From Heliopora coerulea (taxonomy: Eukaryota > Cnidaria > Anthozoa > Scleralcyonacea > Helioporidae): a stretch of 64,000 nucleotides of DNA. Location: assembly GCA_030142905.1 (NCBI GenBank), contig JASJOG010000449.1, forward strand, positions 100,945 through 164,944, in the 5' to 3' direction. The position numbers and the translations under genes are program-made. Below are positions 1 through 14,700 of this stretch, one piece after another (the stretch's first letter is position 1; each line of letters starts with the position of its first letter). Under the pieces are notes generated by a model. The model did no database searches. It was not told the DNA's origin and worked only from the letters and a program-made list of their open reading frames with translations.

Positions 1-1324
1 CGTCTTGGCGGATTATCTGTCTCTGTTATAAATTCAGCCTTAATCTATTTAGACAAATAGCACAGGTTCTTCGCGTGAACTTTCGATTTTATTTAAATCA
101 TCTTCCGACTGCAAATTCGCGATATTTATGCGTTACAAGTGACTATTGCAAATAACTATAGGGATTGTTGGCGTGTGTCATTCATTAGTTATAATTGGAG
201 TACTCTTGCACCCTTTAGTCCATTGCTGAGAGAATGATATTAAGAACTTCTTTATAATGAGAGTATTCCAATCGCACGATAAGTCGATGATTTATGTTTG
301 TTATTTATCGAAACACTGTAGATGATGCACACTATATTCGGTTTAACTTTAATCCTGTTTTTACTGAAGAACTCAGTTACGAAGGGCTTTTTAAATATCT
401 ACACTGTGTTTAAAATGTACACCCGCCAGTTGGGTTACATCAACTGTAATGTTTTACTACTGAAATTGGAGATTTTTTTTGTACATCCGTATTTAGTATA
501 AAATTATATAGTGAATTAACAAGTCAAGTCCGTACGGGCTAAAACAATTATAGCACAAATTATTACAAAACAGTTGACCTGTATTGCTGTATATTTATAT
601 TAAAATGTATATGAATTTATATTAGTGTATTAAAAAGGTATATGATGAAAAGGGTTGGATTGTAAATATTTTTTTGCGCCTACATGCAGCTAATATTTGT
701 GCTTAGAACAGTACCTCGTAACTTTACGCAGCCATTTTTTTTGACAACCTTAAACACGCTTTTCCCCTTTACACGAACGAACCGTGTCAAACGTGAGTCA
801 GAAATCCCGTTAATGTTTGGTCAAGCAAGTGCAGCAGTAGAGCAAGAAACGTACTCCAGTGCTCAAAAAAATAGGATAAATACTAATAAATACTATGGAA
901 ATCCACCCTTAATTAGCATATCATTTTGACATCGTTCTGCCTGATTTTCGCCAAAACGAGGGATTTGTTTGAGAAGCTACATCAAGTTCTCGAAAGAGTG
1001 TTTCATCTTCTCTTCAAACACCTCGAATTATCTCGGAAAAAACTTGGCTTCGACTCCTTTCACATTTCTCGGGGTCTGGAAATCGAACGGAAAACTTTTT
1101 CTCTGGTTTGATCCGTTTCATAAAAAACAGGGAACATTAACAGAACAATAAGACAACCCAGAGTGCAAACAGTTGATATATTGAATTACTCATGGGTGAT
1201 ATTAAGGTACTGACATTGACCTACAAAAAGAGCCTTACTAAATGAGCGGATTGCTGCCGACTGTAGCTCGCTTGAGTCTACTTCTCTCTCAACCCTCATT
1301 CCCAGGCCTAAGCCGAGAAATTGG
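1..1324. other. Spacer beyond DDX20, no gene seen
   Basis: AT-rich sequence with only short unrelated open frames (up to 81 codons at 684-929). No conserved domain, splice-consistent exon or clear mobile element was recognised. Confidence 0.5.
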
Positions 1325-1330
1325 TTTATT
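1325..1330 (-). promoter_or_regulatory. Candidate poly(A) signal of DDX20
   Basis: AATAAA reads on the minus strand about 200 bases past the stop codon. It is the first such hexamer downstream, and its use is inferred. Confidence 0.45.
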
Positions 1331-1528
1331 CTCATTATGTTATTTGTTGGCCGGTACATAGTTGATCCAATTCTGTTGTTTTCCTTCGGATCATCTCGCA
1401 GTTAGTAAGCGGGATAGGGTTAGTAGTTTAGTAGGCGCAGTTAGTTTTTTCCCGGCCAAATAGTACATCCCCTCTTTCGGTGACCAAGGTATTACGGTAT
1501 CAAGCGTCCGCAAGGCAACATCCTTAAC

Positions 1529-3798
1529 TTACTGGACAGTCTTCAAGTATAACTCAGTGTAAGTCGATATCAATTTCGTTTGTCCTTCATACGATCGATA
1601 CCAAACCTGTTTCCATTTAGCCGGCAAAGCAGATAAGTAAGCCGACAAATCGTCTGCCGAGGCACCATAAAACATTGTATCCTCGTAATTTTGTTCAGTT
1701 TCCTCAAATCCGCGCGGGTTAGAGTTATTTCCTTGAACGGAATTTCTATTAGCACTGGTATGATCAGATTGCTCTTTTGCGATATCATCCTTATCTCGAT
1801 CAGAGTTCATGTCACCCGTTTGAAATGGCTGTTCCTCTGACTTTTCATGAAAACCAATTGGAAAATATGATTCATTTTGGAATGGTGATCTCACGTTCGT
1901 TATTGGCTGAAATGACTGTTCAACCAGCGTCCGTGGCTCGTTTGCTACCATGATTCTTTCTGACATGTCGTGGAAATGCTGGTCGATGTCCTCGGATTTT
2001 CCGCTCGCTCTAGCCTCCAAGTAGGCTTCAAGAACATTGCCGAAATCTTTACCGGAAATTGGCACGTTTTTCGGGTCGTGTGGGGTTTCATCACAAGAGC
2101 TGTCAGATCCAGTCTCCTCACAACTTGAACTCTCGGATTCATCAGAACTGCCCGGCAACCAAACGGTTTCCATTTCCGAGAAAGAGTCTTCCGATTGATT
2201 TCGACGGTAGATGATTTGGTGTTTCTTAACGTCATGCTCATCAAAACATCCAACACCGTGGTGAAGTGTTGCACTATCCCTACCAGTACCATGGGCATCA
2301 TAGCTTTCCTCGTCTACCCCGTTGACCTCACTTGTATCAAACTGTTTCTCGAAAATACGCATATCGCATGGCTGATTCAGAAGAGGTTTTTCACCGCTAC
2401 GTTTTCCCTCGGGAAATTTCGCAAAACCATTTTGTTTCACTGAAATCTCTACATTGCCATTCTTCTCCAAAAGCATCCCTTCTTGGTGAAACGGTTGTCT
2501 TTGAAGTTCCTCATCATCGTCAGAACCCTCATCACTGCGTTGCTCTTCAAGACGATTCTTACTGTCATTCGTTTCCACCAAAATCTCTTCATTACCACAG
2601 ATCTCCTCGCAAAACCAATCACTGCATTGCTCTTCAAGACGTTTCTTACTGTCACATGTTTCCTCGAAGATCTTATTACTACAGACCTCTTCAGAGGCCC
2701 CATCACTGCGTTCCTCTTCAAGACGTTTCTTACTATCCCATGTTATCTCCAAAATGTCCTCATTTCCACGGATCTCAGGAACCCTATCCCTGCAATTTTC
2801 TTCAAGACGTTTCTCGCTATCTGATAGCTTCCCAGCATGTTCCTCAGTACCACAACGTCTCCCAAGAGACACCTTAGTACTACACTGTTCTCCAAGACTT
2901 TCCATAGTATTACACCGTTCCACAAGACATGCCGTAGTATTAGACGGTTCCCTGACTCGTTCTTTATCATTCCACTGCTTCCCAAGACATCCCTTCCCAT
3001 CAAATTGGTCAGGAAGATTCTGGCAATCACTTTGGTCCTTCATACCCTGTTCTTTCTCCCGTTGTTTTTCAGAAATATTACCAAAATATTCCTTATGATG
3101 TTTGTCTTTACTAGATTTCCCCTCGAAGCTCTCGTTTTCAACACCTCCACCCTCAGACATTCCCAGATAACCACCGTTGTGCTTAATACATTCCTTATTA
3201 TTCGTACCAAAATTCTCGTTGAAAATTTCTATGTACCCAGTACTCTCCTGAAAACCCTCCTTACCACGTTCTTCCTTCAAGATTCCCCAACAACCGTTAT
3301 GCCTCTCAACAGGTTCCGTTATATCAAGCTTCTCGTCAGAAATCCCCGCATAATCTACATCACCTTCTTGTCGTTTCTCACTTCCAGGTTTTTCGTCGTG
3401 CTTGCTAAATTGCTGCTGAAAGCTTTCCACACTGATAGCTTCGCCTTTCTCTTCTTGGGCAACCTCAGACAGGCTCTGACCTTCACATCCATCTCCTTTA
3501 ATCCCATTTACTTGTTCGCCAGCGCTTCTTTCTGTCTCCGTATTATCCTGATACATCTCCTTACATCCTGCTTCACCCTCTGTATTCACTTCGTTAACAT
3601 GTGTAGTTTCCTTCACCTTGTCCTTATGTTTTTCTTCAAATGTCTTGCAGGTTATTCCACAACCTTCTAAGCCTCTTGGATCTCGGTTAACATCCTTAAC
3701 ACTCGTAGTGACACTGTTATTAGGTCGCTTAACATCAGATATCACTGGCTCCGACAACAATTGGAAGACGTCCTCTAGAAAATGATACGGCAATATTA
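1529..3798 (-). CDS. DDX20: Terminal exon of DDX20: long acidic C-terminal tail
   Basis: This exon codes residues 400-1155. It starts in phase 1 after an ACAG acceptor and joins exon 11 through a split Val codon. The tail is rich in Glu, Ser, Asp, Lys and Cys and has no recognisable catalytic domain. Residues about 726-825 form tandem repeats of 28-29 residues, each opening with DSKKRLEE or a close variant and containing SD, a CxN/CGN and an EETC/VETN-like end. The final part ([14 protein letters not shown], then a Tyr/Leu-rich end) and the stretch around [18 protein letters not shown] may correspond to the conserved C-terminal segments of vertebrate Gemin3, but that match is weak. Assignment to DDX20 rests on strand, order and frame continuity with exon 11. 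Confidence 0.85.
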
Positions 3799-5707
3799 CT
3801 GTTGGTAAGATGTGCGCCCGTCAGTGCGAGGGTAGGTGTGCACAGCGGGCGTCAGCGAAAGGTACGTGGGGACAAAACAGGTTCCTTGTATTACTAATTC
3901 ACATGGTACAAAGACAGTCTTCATGGCAGATAGATGTACATACAATCGTAGAAAAAAACATGTCAGCCATTGAAGCATTGTTTTTCTTTGTTTTGAACGC
4001 GACATTGAGTAACCAGGAAGACAAAGAGGTACTCTGCCAAAAAGAGAGAATGAGGTATCGACGTTTCGATTGAAAGCCCATAATCAAAATAAAATGTATG
4101 GAAGTATGAACTAATGTTGAAAAAATTTAAAGATAGTGTTCTTGCACAAAGACGAGGGAACAAGATACTGACGTTTTCTGGCAGAGCACTATCTTTAACT
4201 CTTTCGAGGCGGGAGCTCCCCAGTTGACAAGTAAAATCGCCTGGCGTCAGCCAGAGTAAAATAATAGAAGCCTTATGCCGCCGGCAAAGAGTTTAACTTT
4301 TTCTGCTACGTTCAGAACTGTCTGTGCAACCCTCCATTATTTTCATATCGACTGATGCATCGCTCGAAACATCAATACCACATTCTTTCCAGCTTTAAAC
4401 TTTTCCCACAGTATTCAAAACTGGCTATGCAGCACTCAATTTTTTGATACCAGCGTCCAACCATTCCGCCAGATAGGCAGATTTTGTACCATGGGACTAA
4501 GTCATGCACAGGGTTTATTTTGCATTAGTGAAAATCGTGGCAATAAACTGATACCAGTTAAACCAAAGTCAGCTTTTAAAACCAGCTGGTTGAAGACGCC
4601 CGCGAAACATACGAGATCTTATAACTTTCCTGGTGTTCTGTATTGTCTATATGACGGATACCTGGAATAGTGCCGATCATCACTCCACATCCAGCCTCAA
4701 TTTCATCCAGACTAGCAGTTTCTTTTCCTTCCGCAACAAAGTTTACGGCGACACCGTAAGAACCTGAAAATTCAATAGAATGTTCTTAAATGTAGGGGAC
4801 TGAACTAGGAAGCATTCCTGATGTGTCAAGAAAAGGTGAGCAAGTACACGGATTTAAAGGTAGAGGAACTACGTCCAATGTTTGTCACAATCATTTAATG
4901 ACAGTCATGACAGAATATATATAAACTGAGTCAGAAAACAAACGAAATTTTTCAAGGACAGTTGGTCCTTCTTTTAACGATTTTTCATCAGAGTAATGTT
5001 TGTACATAGACCGCTATATTGGAGGGTATGATAGGGACATTGGGAATGAGTTTGAGTCAGGCAGATCGTGTACAAAAAACCAGCTAACGGAATTGGGTTT
5101 TCTCCAGCTCAATTTTGGTTGTTTTTGTCGAGAAATATTATGAAAATGTGCCAAGTTACTCAAACGACATAGATCATTCGACCTTGAGTTATAATTGGAT
5201 TTTTGTAAATATTTGAGGAGTTTCTGGACAACTTCAAGGATTTTTCACATAGAAAACTCTATATTTCAAAACCAAAGATCTTAAGGACCCTCACGTTTTC
5301 AAGGCTATTTCAAGGCCCTCTGTGAACCAAGCGTAGTGAATGTTGTTGTGTGTTTTCTTGTGCTACTTGGTTCTCGTGTTCCTGTTGTTTTCGCTTTTGT
5401 TGTTGTTTTTGCTGCTGCTGCTGTTTCTGCTGATGTTTCTGTTGATGTTGATGTTAATGTTGATGTTGTTGTTGTTGTTGTTGTTGTTGTTGCTGAAGTT
5501 GTTGTCGGTATCTTGCTAGTATCAACATGGTAGTTGCTTTCTTCGCTGTAGTAGTTCACGTCTTTATTGATCACGATTCTTTGTACTGCCGAGCAGCAAT
5601 GGTTCCAAAGTGGGGAGGCTGATAGGCTTAAGGTGCCCCGAAGGTTTCCTTCAAATAATAATAACAATACTCGCCACAGACCATGTGTACGCCCACAGAT
5701 TTTGGGC

Positions 5708-5754
<47 letters not shown>

Positions 5755-8700
5755 TTAATCGAATGCATCTTAAGTAAGAAAAATAAAATGGATTTACAAT
5801 CAATTCAAAGGTAAAAAGTATTATACAATAATCACAATAATTTAAAATGAAAAAAAAAACATTAAAAAAGCCTTAATTACTGCCTAAATTACTTAAAAAT
5901 ATCACAATGTCAAGAAAATAAGTTTTGGTCGGGTAAGAAATATTTACAAGCACGAGTAATAAAGGATTGTTTATGTCTCTCAGTTCCCGTGAGTTTATAT
6001 CTACTACTTTTATTGTTTTTCCGTAAGTTATATTGGTGGTCAACCAGAGCTGGCAATAAACTATGGCAAGGATGGCTAGGATATGCTTGAATCCTAATCG
6101 CCTCTCTCCTGGTGGCAGTTTCTCTTCTATCTTTTAATGATGGTAAATTTTTTTTTTCCAGACCCATGATTTTCAGACATCTAGTCTGTACACGCTCAAC
6201 TTTATCTTGACGGTATTTAGGTTTACCACCCCACACTGGAGGAGCATGCTCTAGTGTTGGTCTAATGATAGACTTAAAAATTGTAAGACCTACATGTGTT
6301 GGATGATAGGATTTCCTACAATCTCTCAGGTGGTACAATTTCCCGTTTGCTCTGCGCGTGATTTCTTCGACATGTTTATTCCACTTCAAGTTGTCTTGTA
6401 GCAATACACCAAGTAGCTTGAAAATATTGACTCTTTCGATTATTTCATCCCCTATATGAATACTCGGTAGTTCGTCAATTAATTCAGAGAAACATATCCA
6501 CATATCCTTGGTCTTTTTGGCGTTGATGATCATCTTACTGTTACAAGCCTAGTTGGATACAGCATTCATTACTTCTTGCATATGGTTACTATTTCCAAAC
6601 CCAACCTGCTCATCTTGCGAGCAGTCATCTGCGTACTAGCATGTATCTATATTTAAATAATTGGCAATTCCATCTTCAAGATCGTTTATATGTACATTAA
6701 AAAGAATGGGCGAGATTACTGATCCTTGAGGAACGCCCAACGGACAAGATGCAATTGATGAGAGTCTTCCACATATATTCACCTGTTGCGATCTACCTGT
6801 GAGAAAACTTCGAATCCACAGCCAGAAGTCTCTTATAATATTCATAATGGCTAGCTTCTATAAAAGAATTGTGTGGTTTACCAAGTCAAAAGCTTTCTTG
6901 AAGTCAATGAAGGTAACATGAATTCCTTTCCTTCCTGATTTCATGTTATCTGTAGCGTCATACTATCGTCGAGTGATCGAAATTAGAGCCGAGACGGTAG
7001 AGCGGCCTTGGATAAAGGCATGTTGGTTGTCTTTTACCTGCAAATCATGGCTGTTTAGCAAAAGCTGAATCTTTTCAAGATCCTTGGCTAATTGCGGGAG
7101 CACAGATATTTGGCGGAAATCGTTGTTAATATCACGTGCTGATCGCACTTTCGCTATGGGGGTTATCAAAGCGTGTACGTAAAGAGAAGGATATTTGCAG
7201 TGTCTTATACTTTGCACAATATTATATACTACAGGAGCGAGATCATCACAAAAACGCTTGAGGAGTCAGGCAGGAATCTTGTCTGTACCAGTTGCCTTTT
7301 TGGGTTTCAGATGCATTAAAGTAGTTCTACCTTGACCAATAGAAGGTAAGGGAGCAGGATGAACTTTGAGAAGGCTGTTAACTTCATCGACATGTGTACC
7401 AATATCGGTGTCAAGATTCGCCCATGGTTCCGTGAACACTGTATGTAATTTTTCTGCCAAGTCTGTGAGGTCTTCAGTTGACGGGGAAAAAGAGTTGGAC
7501 ACACCTTTATCAGCACCCGCTAGGGCGTATATGGTTTAGAACCATTTCTTTGGGTTAGATGAGCGAAGATCCTTCACCTTTGTTTGGCAATAGGAAGCTT
7601 TGGCTCTGGATATAAGAATTGATTCCTTTTCGCACATAAACTGATAAGACGTTTTATCTCCTAGTAAACGCCAGTTGTCTTGCTTTGATCTGAGTTTTAA
7701 TACAGCCCGTTATCCAAGGTTTATCCGAGGGATGAATACGAACTTATCTTAATGGCATAGCTTTATCAAAAATATCTGCGATAATAGAGTTGAATGTTTC
7801 CACCTTTAGGTCGATATCTTCAGCAGAAAATACTGCGTCCCAATCTGTATTCATAATCCTAGTGCTCATATCGTTGAATTTACCAGTCTGCTATTCTAAC
7901 CATTTTTGACACAGGAGGAATCTCGATGTGTTTTCGGTTTAAGAAACAGACACTGGTGATCCGACAGACCAAGTGGAAGAAGGTGGGATACATGGTCATA
8001 TAATTCCGACATATTAGTCAGGATTTGATCAAGGATGTTAGACTCTCTTGTTGGTGCGGCGACGAACTTTTTGAAAGCAAAGTGGCTAATAACCGGACCC
8101 AAGATTAATTTTTTAAAACCTCCCGCTGTTATTATTCCTGATGCCGGGCGTTCATTAAGTAAAGTGTCCAAACTATTGGTAATGTAATCTATCATGTGGG
8201 TTGCCCTTTCACCCGACTACCCAAGCCAATGATACACCAAAGACACAATAATCGAGCTGTATTGTCTAGGCGTCCTATGAGGTTTTGAAAGAGCCAAAGT
8301 ACTTCCTTACCTTCCTCTTCTAAAGTTGTTATACGTTCGGTTGGAATACTCGAGTTGACATACGCAAGGACTCCACCTCCTGGAGATTTTCTATCCAGAC
8401 GATACAGATTATAAGCATTTCCAATCGAAATTGCCGTATTTGAAACAGTTTCCGGTAGCCACGATTCAGTTATTAAGACCAGTGATGGATTTTTGACAGT
8501 TGCAACACCGGTCAGTTCATCCACTTTATTTATAAAGTGGCATACATTCAACAAAAAGACGGATGGTACGGTGGCTTTCTTTTTGGGAGCATAGCAGGGG
8601 TATAGATACGAAATTATTCAAATTCCTACACTTAAAGGGGATCGTTGTGAGTGTCTGATGCGGGCGGTGAGTAATTTTCATGTGAATACGGTGCTCTGAG

Positions 8701-11700
8701 TTGTGTCTTTTTTTAGTGACAAGTATTCGGTTTGGGACATTTTTATTTTCATTTTCTCCACGAAGAGATGTTAGTGCGTCATCAATTGGGTATGAACTAT
8801 TGTACCTAGGTTCACATTGGCCCCAGTTACGATCGCGTTGTATGACTAACAAATTCTAGGTACTTCAGCCAACTGCTGGTCTGGTTGTTCGTAGGTTGTT
8901 CCCGAAAAAAATCCTGGCTGTACGTTTTGTGGTTTGATCCATTGAACAATCTTGTTGGATATTGTCGCTGTTGATAGGTCACTTGGTTGTTGGTGTATTT
9001 GCCCCGAGATGATTTGCGGCTGTACGCCCTACGGCCTGTTTTGTCGCACAACCGTGTTAAGTGTTGTCGTTGCTGTCTCTGTAGATAGGTCGCTTCATTG
9101 GTGGTAAATTGACTCCGATAGAAATTCTTGCTTTGCATCTTCTGCTTTACTCCACAGGACAATCTTTTAGACTGTTGTTGCGGTCGACGGTTCGCTCAAT
9201 TGTTGGTGATATGGATAGGTAAGTCCTGTGCAAGCAATCTCTGAGTTGTTCCACTGGGCGATCTTCTGGACTTAGATGTTGACACAGATGTATTATGAGA
9301 CAGCAAGTGAAATTTCTCATACTGTTTCTTCCTATAAACTTGCATTTGCCCGGCAATTGATTTACAGCAACTATAAGCGGTATTAGACTTTTTCGTTGAT
9401 GAACTTGGTTTCGAAGACAGCCTTTCGGCTTGGGGGTAGGCAGACACACCAGTAATTGTGCGTGAATTTGAATTAATCGTTGGGTGAATTTTCTCGTGCT
9501 GTTTCTTCTTGTAGTCTTGCATCTATTCAGCAAATGATTTATTACAACGAGTATTTAATTCCTTTACTGACGAACTTAATTTTGAAGACGAACTATCAAC
9601 TAGACGGCAAGAGAGCACATTCATACTTGAACTCAAATTATTTGATGTCATTGAACTAGAACATTCCCCTTTGAGGGTTGAATCATTAATAATATCTTCG
9701 ATTTTACTGAGGGTAGATCTTACTGTTGCGAATAATTTTCGGTAACTTTCGGCTCTTTCTTGAGATTCGTATTTGATTCTTTCCATATCACGTTCTAGGG
9801 GACAAAAGTTAACTGCAATAGTTAACTAGGGGACAAAAGATAACTGCAATAGTTCTTTAAGTTAGTTAATCTTTCGTGAAATTCTCGGCGGATTTCAGAT
9901 ATCGTTGCTTCATTTGCTTTAATTCTGGCTTCTGCTATAGCTTAATCCAACTTGATTCCTTCGGTACTTGTTAAAAGCTCATCGCATCGGCAAGAGCACA
10001 CAAGCCTTCTGTCTTCACCCGAAGCATAACCACTTGTATTCAGGCAATAGTTATCGCCAACAAACGACAGCAAGGTTCGTAAGATGCATCCCTTATTTCC
10101 ACTCTCACATGCCAGATATTTCTTGTTCTTCCACCAAGATATCACGACTCCATCGCTCGTAAATTGTTTTTTCTCTCCATAAGGCGAAGTCCATTCACCC
10201 GTAACGTTTAATTTATCCTTAACGGAATTCTTCAAGGATTGATAGTCCGCACTCCCAGATAACTTTAAATTTGACATAGCCGAAGTAGCTGCCGTCAACA
10301 ACTGCACTTGTACCAGTGATCTTTTTGCATACAAGCGTTACGTGCATTTTAAACGGACGATACACTTTCTCGACGTTGCATAAGAAGTTCTTCTCCTCAC
10401 ACATCCACCCCCCTGAACAGCCCCCCTAACTCTTTAGCCTAGATCCGCTACCGCTACCGAGACAGCAACGATGATAAATAAGAAGCATCAACCTAATGTA
10501 AGTCACTTACTTACCAAATCGTCCGGCTCGTCCCACCCGATGAAGATACGTCTCACTATCACGTGGAACATCCATGTTGACCACTAGATTAACTCTTTCT
10601 GCGTCGATACCACGTGATGTCTACAAGTGGGAAAAACAAACATTGCTGCCATAGAATAGTCAATACGTAACTCCATTTACACTGCACAAACGACGGAGTA
10701 TAATGGGTATATACAAGATCGAGCAAAGTCAGACCAGTACAAAGTGATCGAGGTTGTCACTACTGTTAAACTACAGGCGGAACTATTAAACTAGTTGAAC
10801 TATTCTATCTACTCTTCTGTCTACTATCTGAACTATATCACGCTTACTAAATCAGTCGAGATTAAAATTCTGCACTTGAATTCTCTCAGCTTCTCCATTG
10901 CTTTTAACCGTTCGTTCTGTCCTTGGCTTCCTGAACAACGAAATCAAGCAAGAAGACATGCATTAGAACGGACGGAATGATACTACAAAAAACTAGTGAT
11001 TACTCTTTCTGGGAGGATGATTAAATTCGTCCGGTGTTGTTGGGAAATCACTATAAAAGGTTAATTTACAACTAACTTATTAATGCAAAGACTTATCGTT
11101 TGACACACAGGAAACATGCTGTTGGTGTCAATTTGATTGACATTTTATTACGAACAGGAACTTCTTGATATTTTTGTTTGATAACTTGTTTGAAAGAATC
11201 TTCAGGTGAAGTCACCTGAAGATTCTTTCCCAAGATGAAACAGGCTGTAGTGACTTTTTGAGGTAAGCGATATAATATATATATAAATATATATATATAT
11301 GTATGTATGTATGTATTAAATAAACAAACAAAACGTATGAAAGTTAACAGGTGTTTACCAGAGTAAAATGATACAAGTGTATTTCCGTTGGGGAAGAGTT
11401 AACCGAGATAGGTTTAACTCTTTCGCATATATAAGATGAAAACAAGTGCGAGAATGGCATGCATTATAATCCGTTTTTCGTGCGCGTGGGTATGCGAGTG
11501 CGTGTACGTGTACGCGTGCGGATGTGTATTACTAGGAAAAGCCGCGTAGGGTAGCGGAGCCATTGGTATGTTAGATCTGGGGACAATCGCCTATTTGACA
11601 CGGACTGGAGAAACTCACAGTTGTGCTAACACTTGAGCCTTACCTGAAATGTAAGTCGATGGCCAGCCATTTTTACCCAATGTCTCACTTAAATTTCGCG

Positions 11701-14700
11701 CTCTATTTCAAGAGAAAAGAACTACAGATAACGATATCAGCACGAAAAAGGCAATTGAAGGCACGAGGAACTGCAAATGGCATGTTAGTGCCGTCGTAGG
11801 CCGCCTGCAAGTCGGTGAGAATTGCCGAGTTGGACTTGTTTTCAAATCAGCATTGTCGTCCTTATGCAATGAATCCTTAACGTGTGGTGGATCGCTGTAA
11901 TTCAATTGTTATCCTCTACGGACTACAAAAGATGATCATTTGTTGTAAACGAAGATTCGGGTGTCTCTTTCGGGATAATAGAAGACAATCTTGTCGAGTT
12001 AAGGTGTCTTCCTACAGTTTTTACGTTTGCATGTAATAATTAATAAGGCCTCCATTTTCTATGGACATTTCTGTCTAAGATAACTGTAAGTTCCTTACAG
12101 TGCGTACCCAAGGCGCTGGACAAACGAGAAAACTCTGTCGGGGAAACATGAGATTCTCAATGTTTCCTCGAATGTTTGTCCGTTTGCCCACCACAACGTT
12201 GCATAAACTGCTCAAGAATCCTTGGCATGTCTAGTTCCAAAATGTTAATCTTAAGCCGTGTTCATATATTCCACTTACCTTACTTGATAATTTGAGAAAA
12301 TCAGACATTGATGGAATGGCATTTTGGATAATAACACGAGCAAACTTTTTACCTAAACGGCGAGACAGATTGTTTTTGATTTGCCAAAAAGCACAAATCA
12401 ATAATAGAAGCTAAAATATGCGAGAAAAAAAGCACGTGTTATTTTCGATCACATGATCTGGAATGTCGGGTTTTGTACCAGGAACTTCAGAATAAAACAA
12501 GAACTTCCCCAGAACTCCTAGTGTTAAGGATTTTCTGGGGCTGTGAGAACATAGGAAACAAATCGACGAACCTTTTCCTGGAAAACTCTGTGTGGTAGGG
12601 AATGGAAAGGTACGATGGACCGAAAATGACGTATTCCTAAAAGATCGAAATAAAAATAAAGACATCGAGCAAAAGATTTGTTGGGAGAAAATTTCCATGA
12701 TCTGGGCGAACAGGGGAAATCTCACACCGCTTATTTCAATTCAGGACCAAACTATTCAAGCAACAAAAGGAAAAAATAACTCTGTTAGCTAATGGTAATT
12801 ACAAGTTTTTGTCAAGTGTTGAATTAAATAAACCCAGGTTGACGAACACTAATCAAAGCCAAGTAACCAACCTAGTTCTACGCTGACCGACCATCAACCT
12901 AAAAAGCTCTTCTAACAACCAAATTAAAAATCCGACAAACCAACTCTCTTATCCGCCTACCAACTAGTGTGAGGTAGTTATTCGGTTAACAGGAAAAGAT
13001 CAATTTTATTTACAGATCGGCTTTGTCGTTCACGTCCAAAACCGAAAAACGGGTTCAGCATTTATCGATTTGATTTTATCGGCTTTGCATTCAATGCGAA
13101 TTCGGATTCAACGCGCGTAGCGCTCTGTCGGATCATAGGTGCGATCATTGAGACGTCAGGTTAATGTTTCGGATACCAAGATCAAAAGCATTTGCATTAA
13201 ATACATAGAATTTCAAATTATAATGTACAAACAATAAAGGTTAAATAATCTATTCTGATTTCAACAATGTTATCGCTTCATAAAGTAAACACGTGTTGTT
13301 TTAATTTCTTTTCATCCACAATAAATTAGTTTATGTCAAAGATCGGTTATGTCGGTTTTATCGGGGTTTTTTTCGCGACGGTTTCCGAAAACCGACTCAC
13401 ACTACAATCACCACTGACACCCATCTATCGATCCGTCATAGGGATGAGTGACCCCTGGACTGAGTGACCCCACGTTAACTAAAATTCAGGGGCATAAATC
13501 CCCAGTTTTTTGGGGGGTGACTCCTCACTCAAGCTTGAATCAACCTTAAACTCAACAATTTTAAAGTTAGGATTAGAGTTAGAATCAGGTTTAGGATGAT
13601 TATTAGGATTAGAGTTTAAATTAGGATTTGGATTAGGGTTAGAGTTAGGGGTAGGTTCTAGATTAGGTCTTCACTCTTGGACATGAATTGGGGTAAATTT
13701 CAGTTTCCCACGGAAGTCAGGGATGCCTGGATAGGTCATTCACCTCTAGGGATAAGTTACCTAGGGTCACTTATCCCTGAGGGTTAGCTCCTGTGACATC
13801 AGTCGGCTCATCCGCCTACCAATTAGGGAGCCTACCTACCTCTCTACCTATTACTTGCCAGCCAGACTGACTGTCTGCCATGCCTGCGCGCCCGCTCAGC
13901 TGCGTGCTCATCAGCCATGCAGCTTGCCCTTGTAACTGCCTACCTTTCTGCCTCCCCGCGGGCCTGCCAGCCAGGCAACCAACCAAGCAGCCATTCACTC
14001 ATAATGCCTACTGACCAATTTAAATTCCCGCTTGCCTGCCCACCTTGAAGCCCACCCTACAATACACACCTACTTAGGAAGATGGCGGCCAAAAGGACAT
14101 CAAGGTAGTAAGTAAAAAAGAGTGCACCTTCTAAAGCCGGGTCTTCAGCATTCAAGCGAACGAATGTCGGATCTTTCATGTAGTTTCTTAAATGTTGGGC
14201 GAGATGGTCCGTGTAAGTTGCTGATAACGCCAACATTTGTTTACTACTGGGAAGGGTCGAGTATATCCAACTAAAATGCAGGAACATATCAATATCAGAC
14301 ATCCGAAAGGAAAAGGAAATTAACCATTACATACTGGGGATGCTGGTGGCATAGTGGTAGTGCACGTGTCTCTCACCACTGCGACTCGGGCTCAAATCCG
14401 GCTCCCTGCAGTAATCTGATTAAAATTACCTTGGTCACATGTGGGAAGAGTGTTGTCCAGTTTGACTCGACCAAGCATCGCAGGTTTTCTCCGGGTATTC
14501 CGGTTTCCTCCTGTACTAATACTGGACCCATGAAGGATGCCCCTTACTGGACCTTTACGGAGAACCGCTTAAGTAGTTGATACAGTTATCCAGTATAAAT
14601 AATGGTACTTCATATAGAAATATGGCAAGTACCTCTTCGCACGAGGAAAAAGCCGGAGTTTGCTCCCATGAACCTCCGATGTGAAATCAAACCCGTAAAG

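Noticed and set aside
1570..3670. Several open frames of 72-277 codons overlapping the DDX20 terminal exon on both strands
   Set aside because: Shadows of the 756-codon exon; the plus-strand 277-codon frame is the antisense of its biased codons and has no domain.
13555..13670. Interstitial telomere tract
   Set aside because: Units vary too much (TTAGGA, TTAGAG, TTAAAT) and are too few; similar degenerate tracts are scattered in the window.
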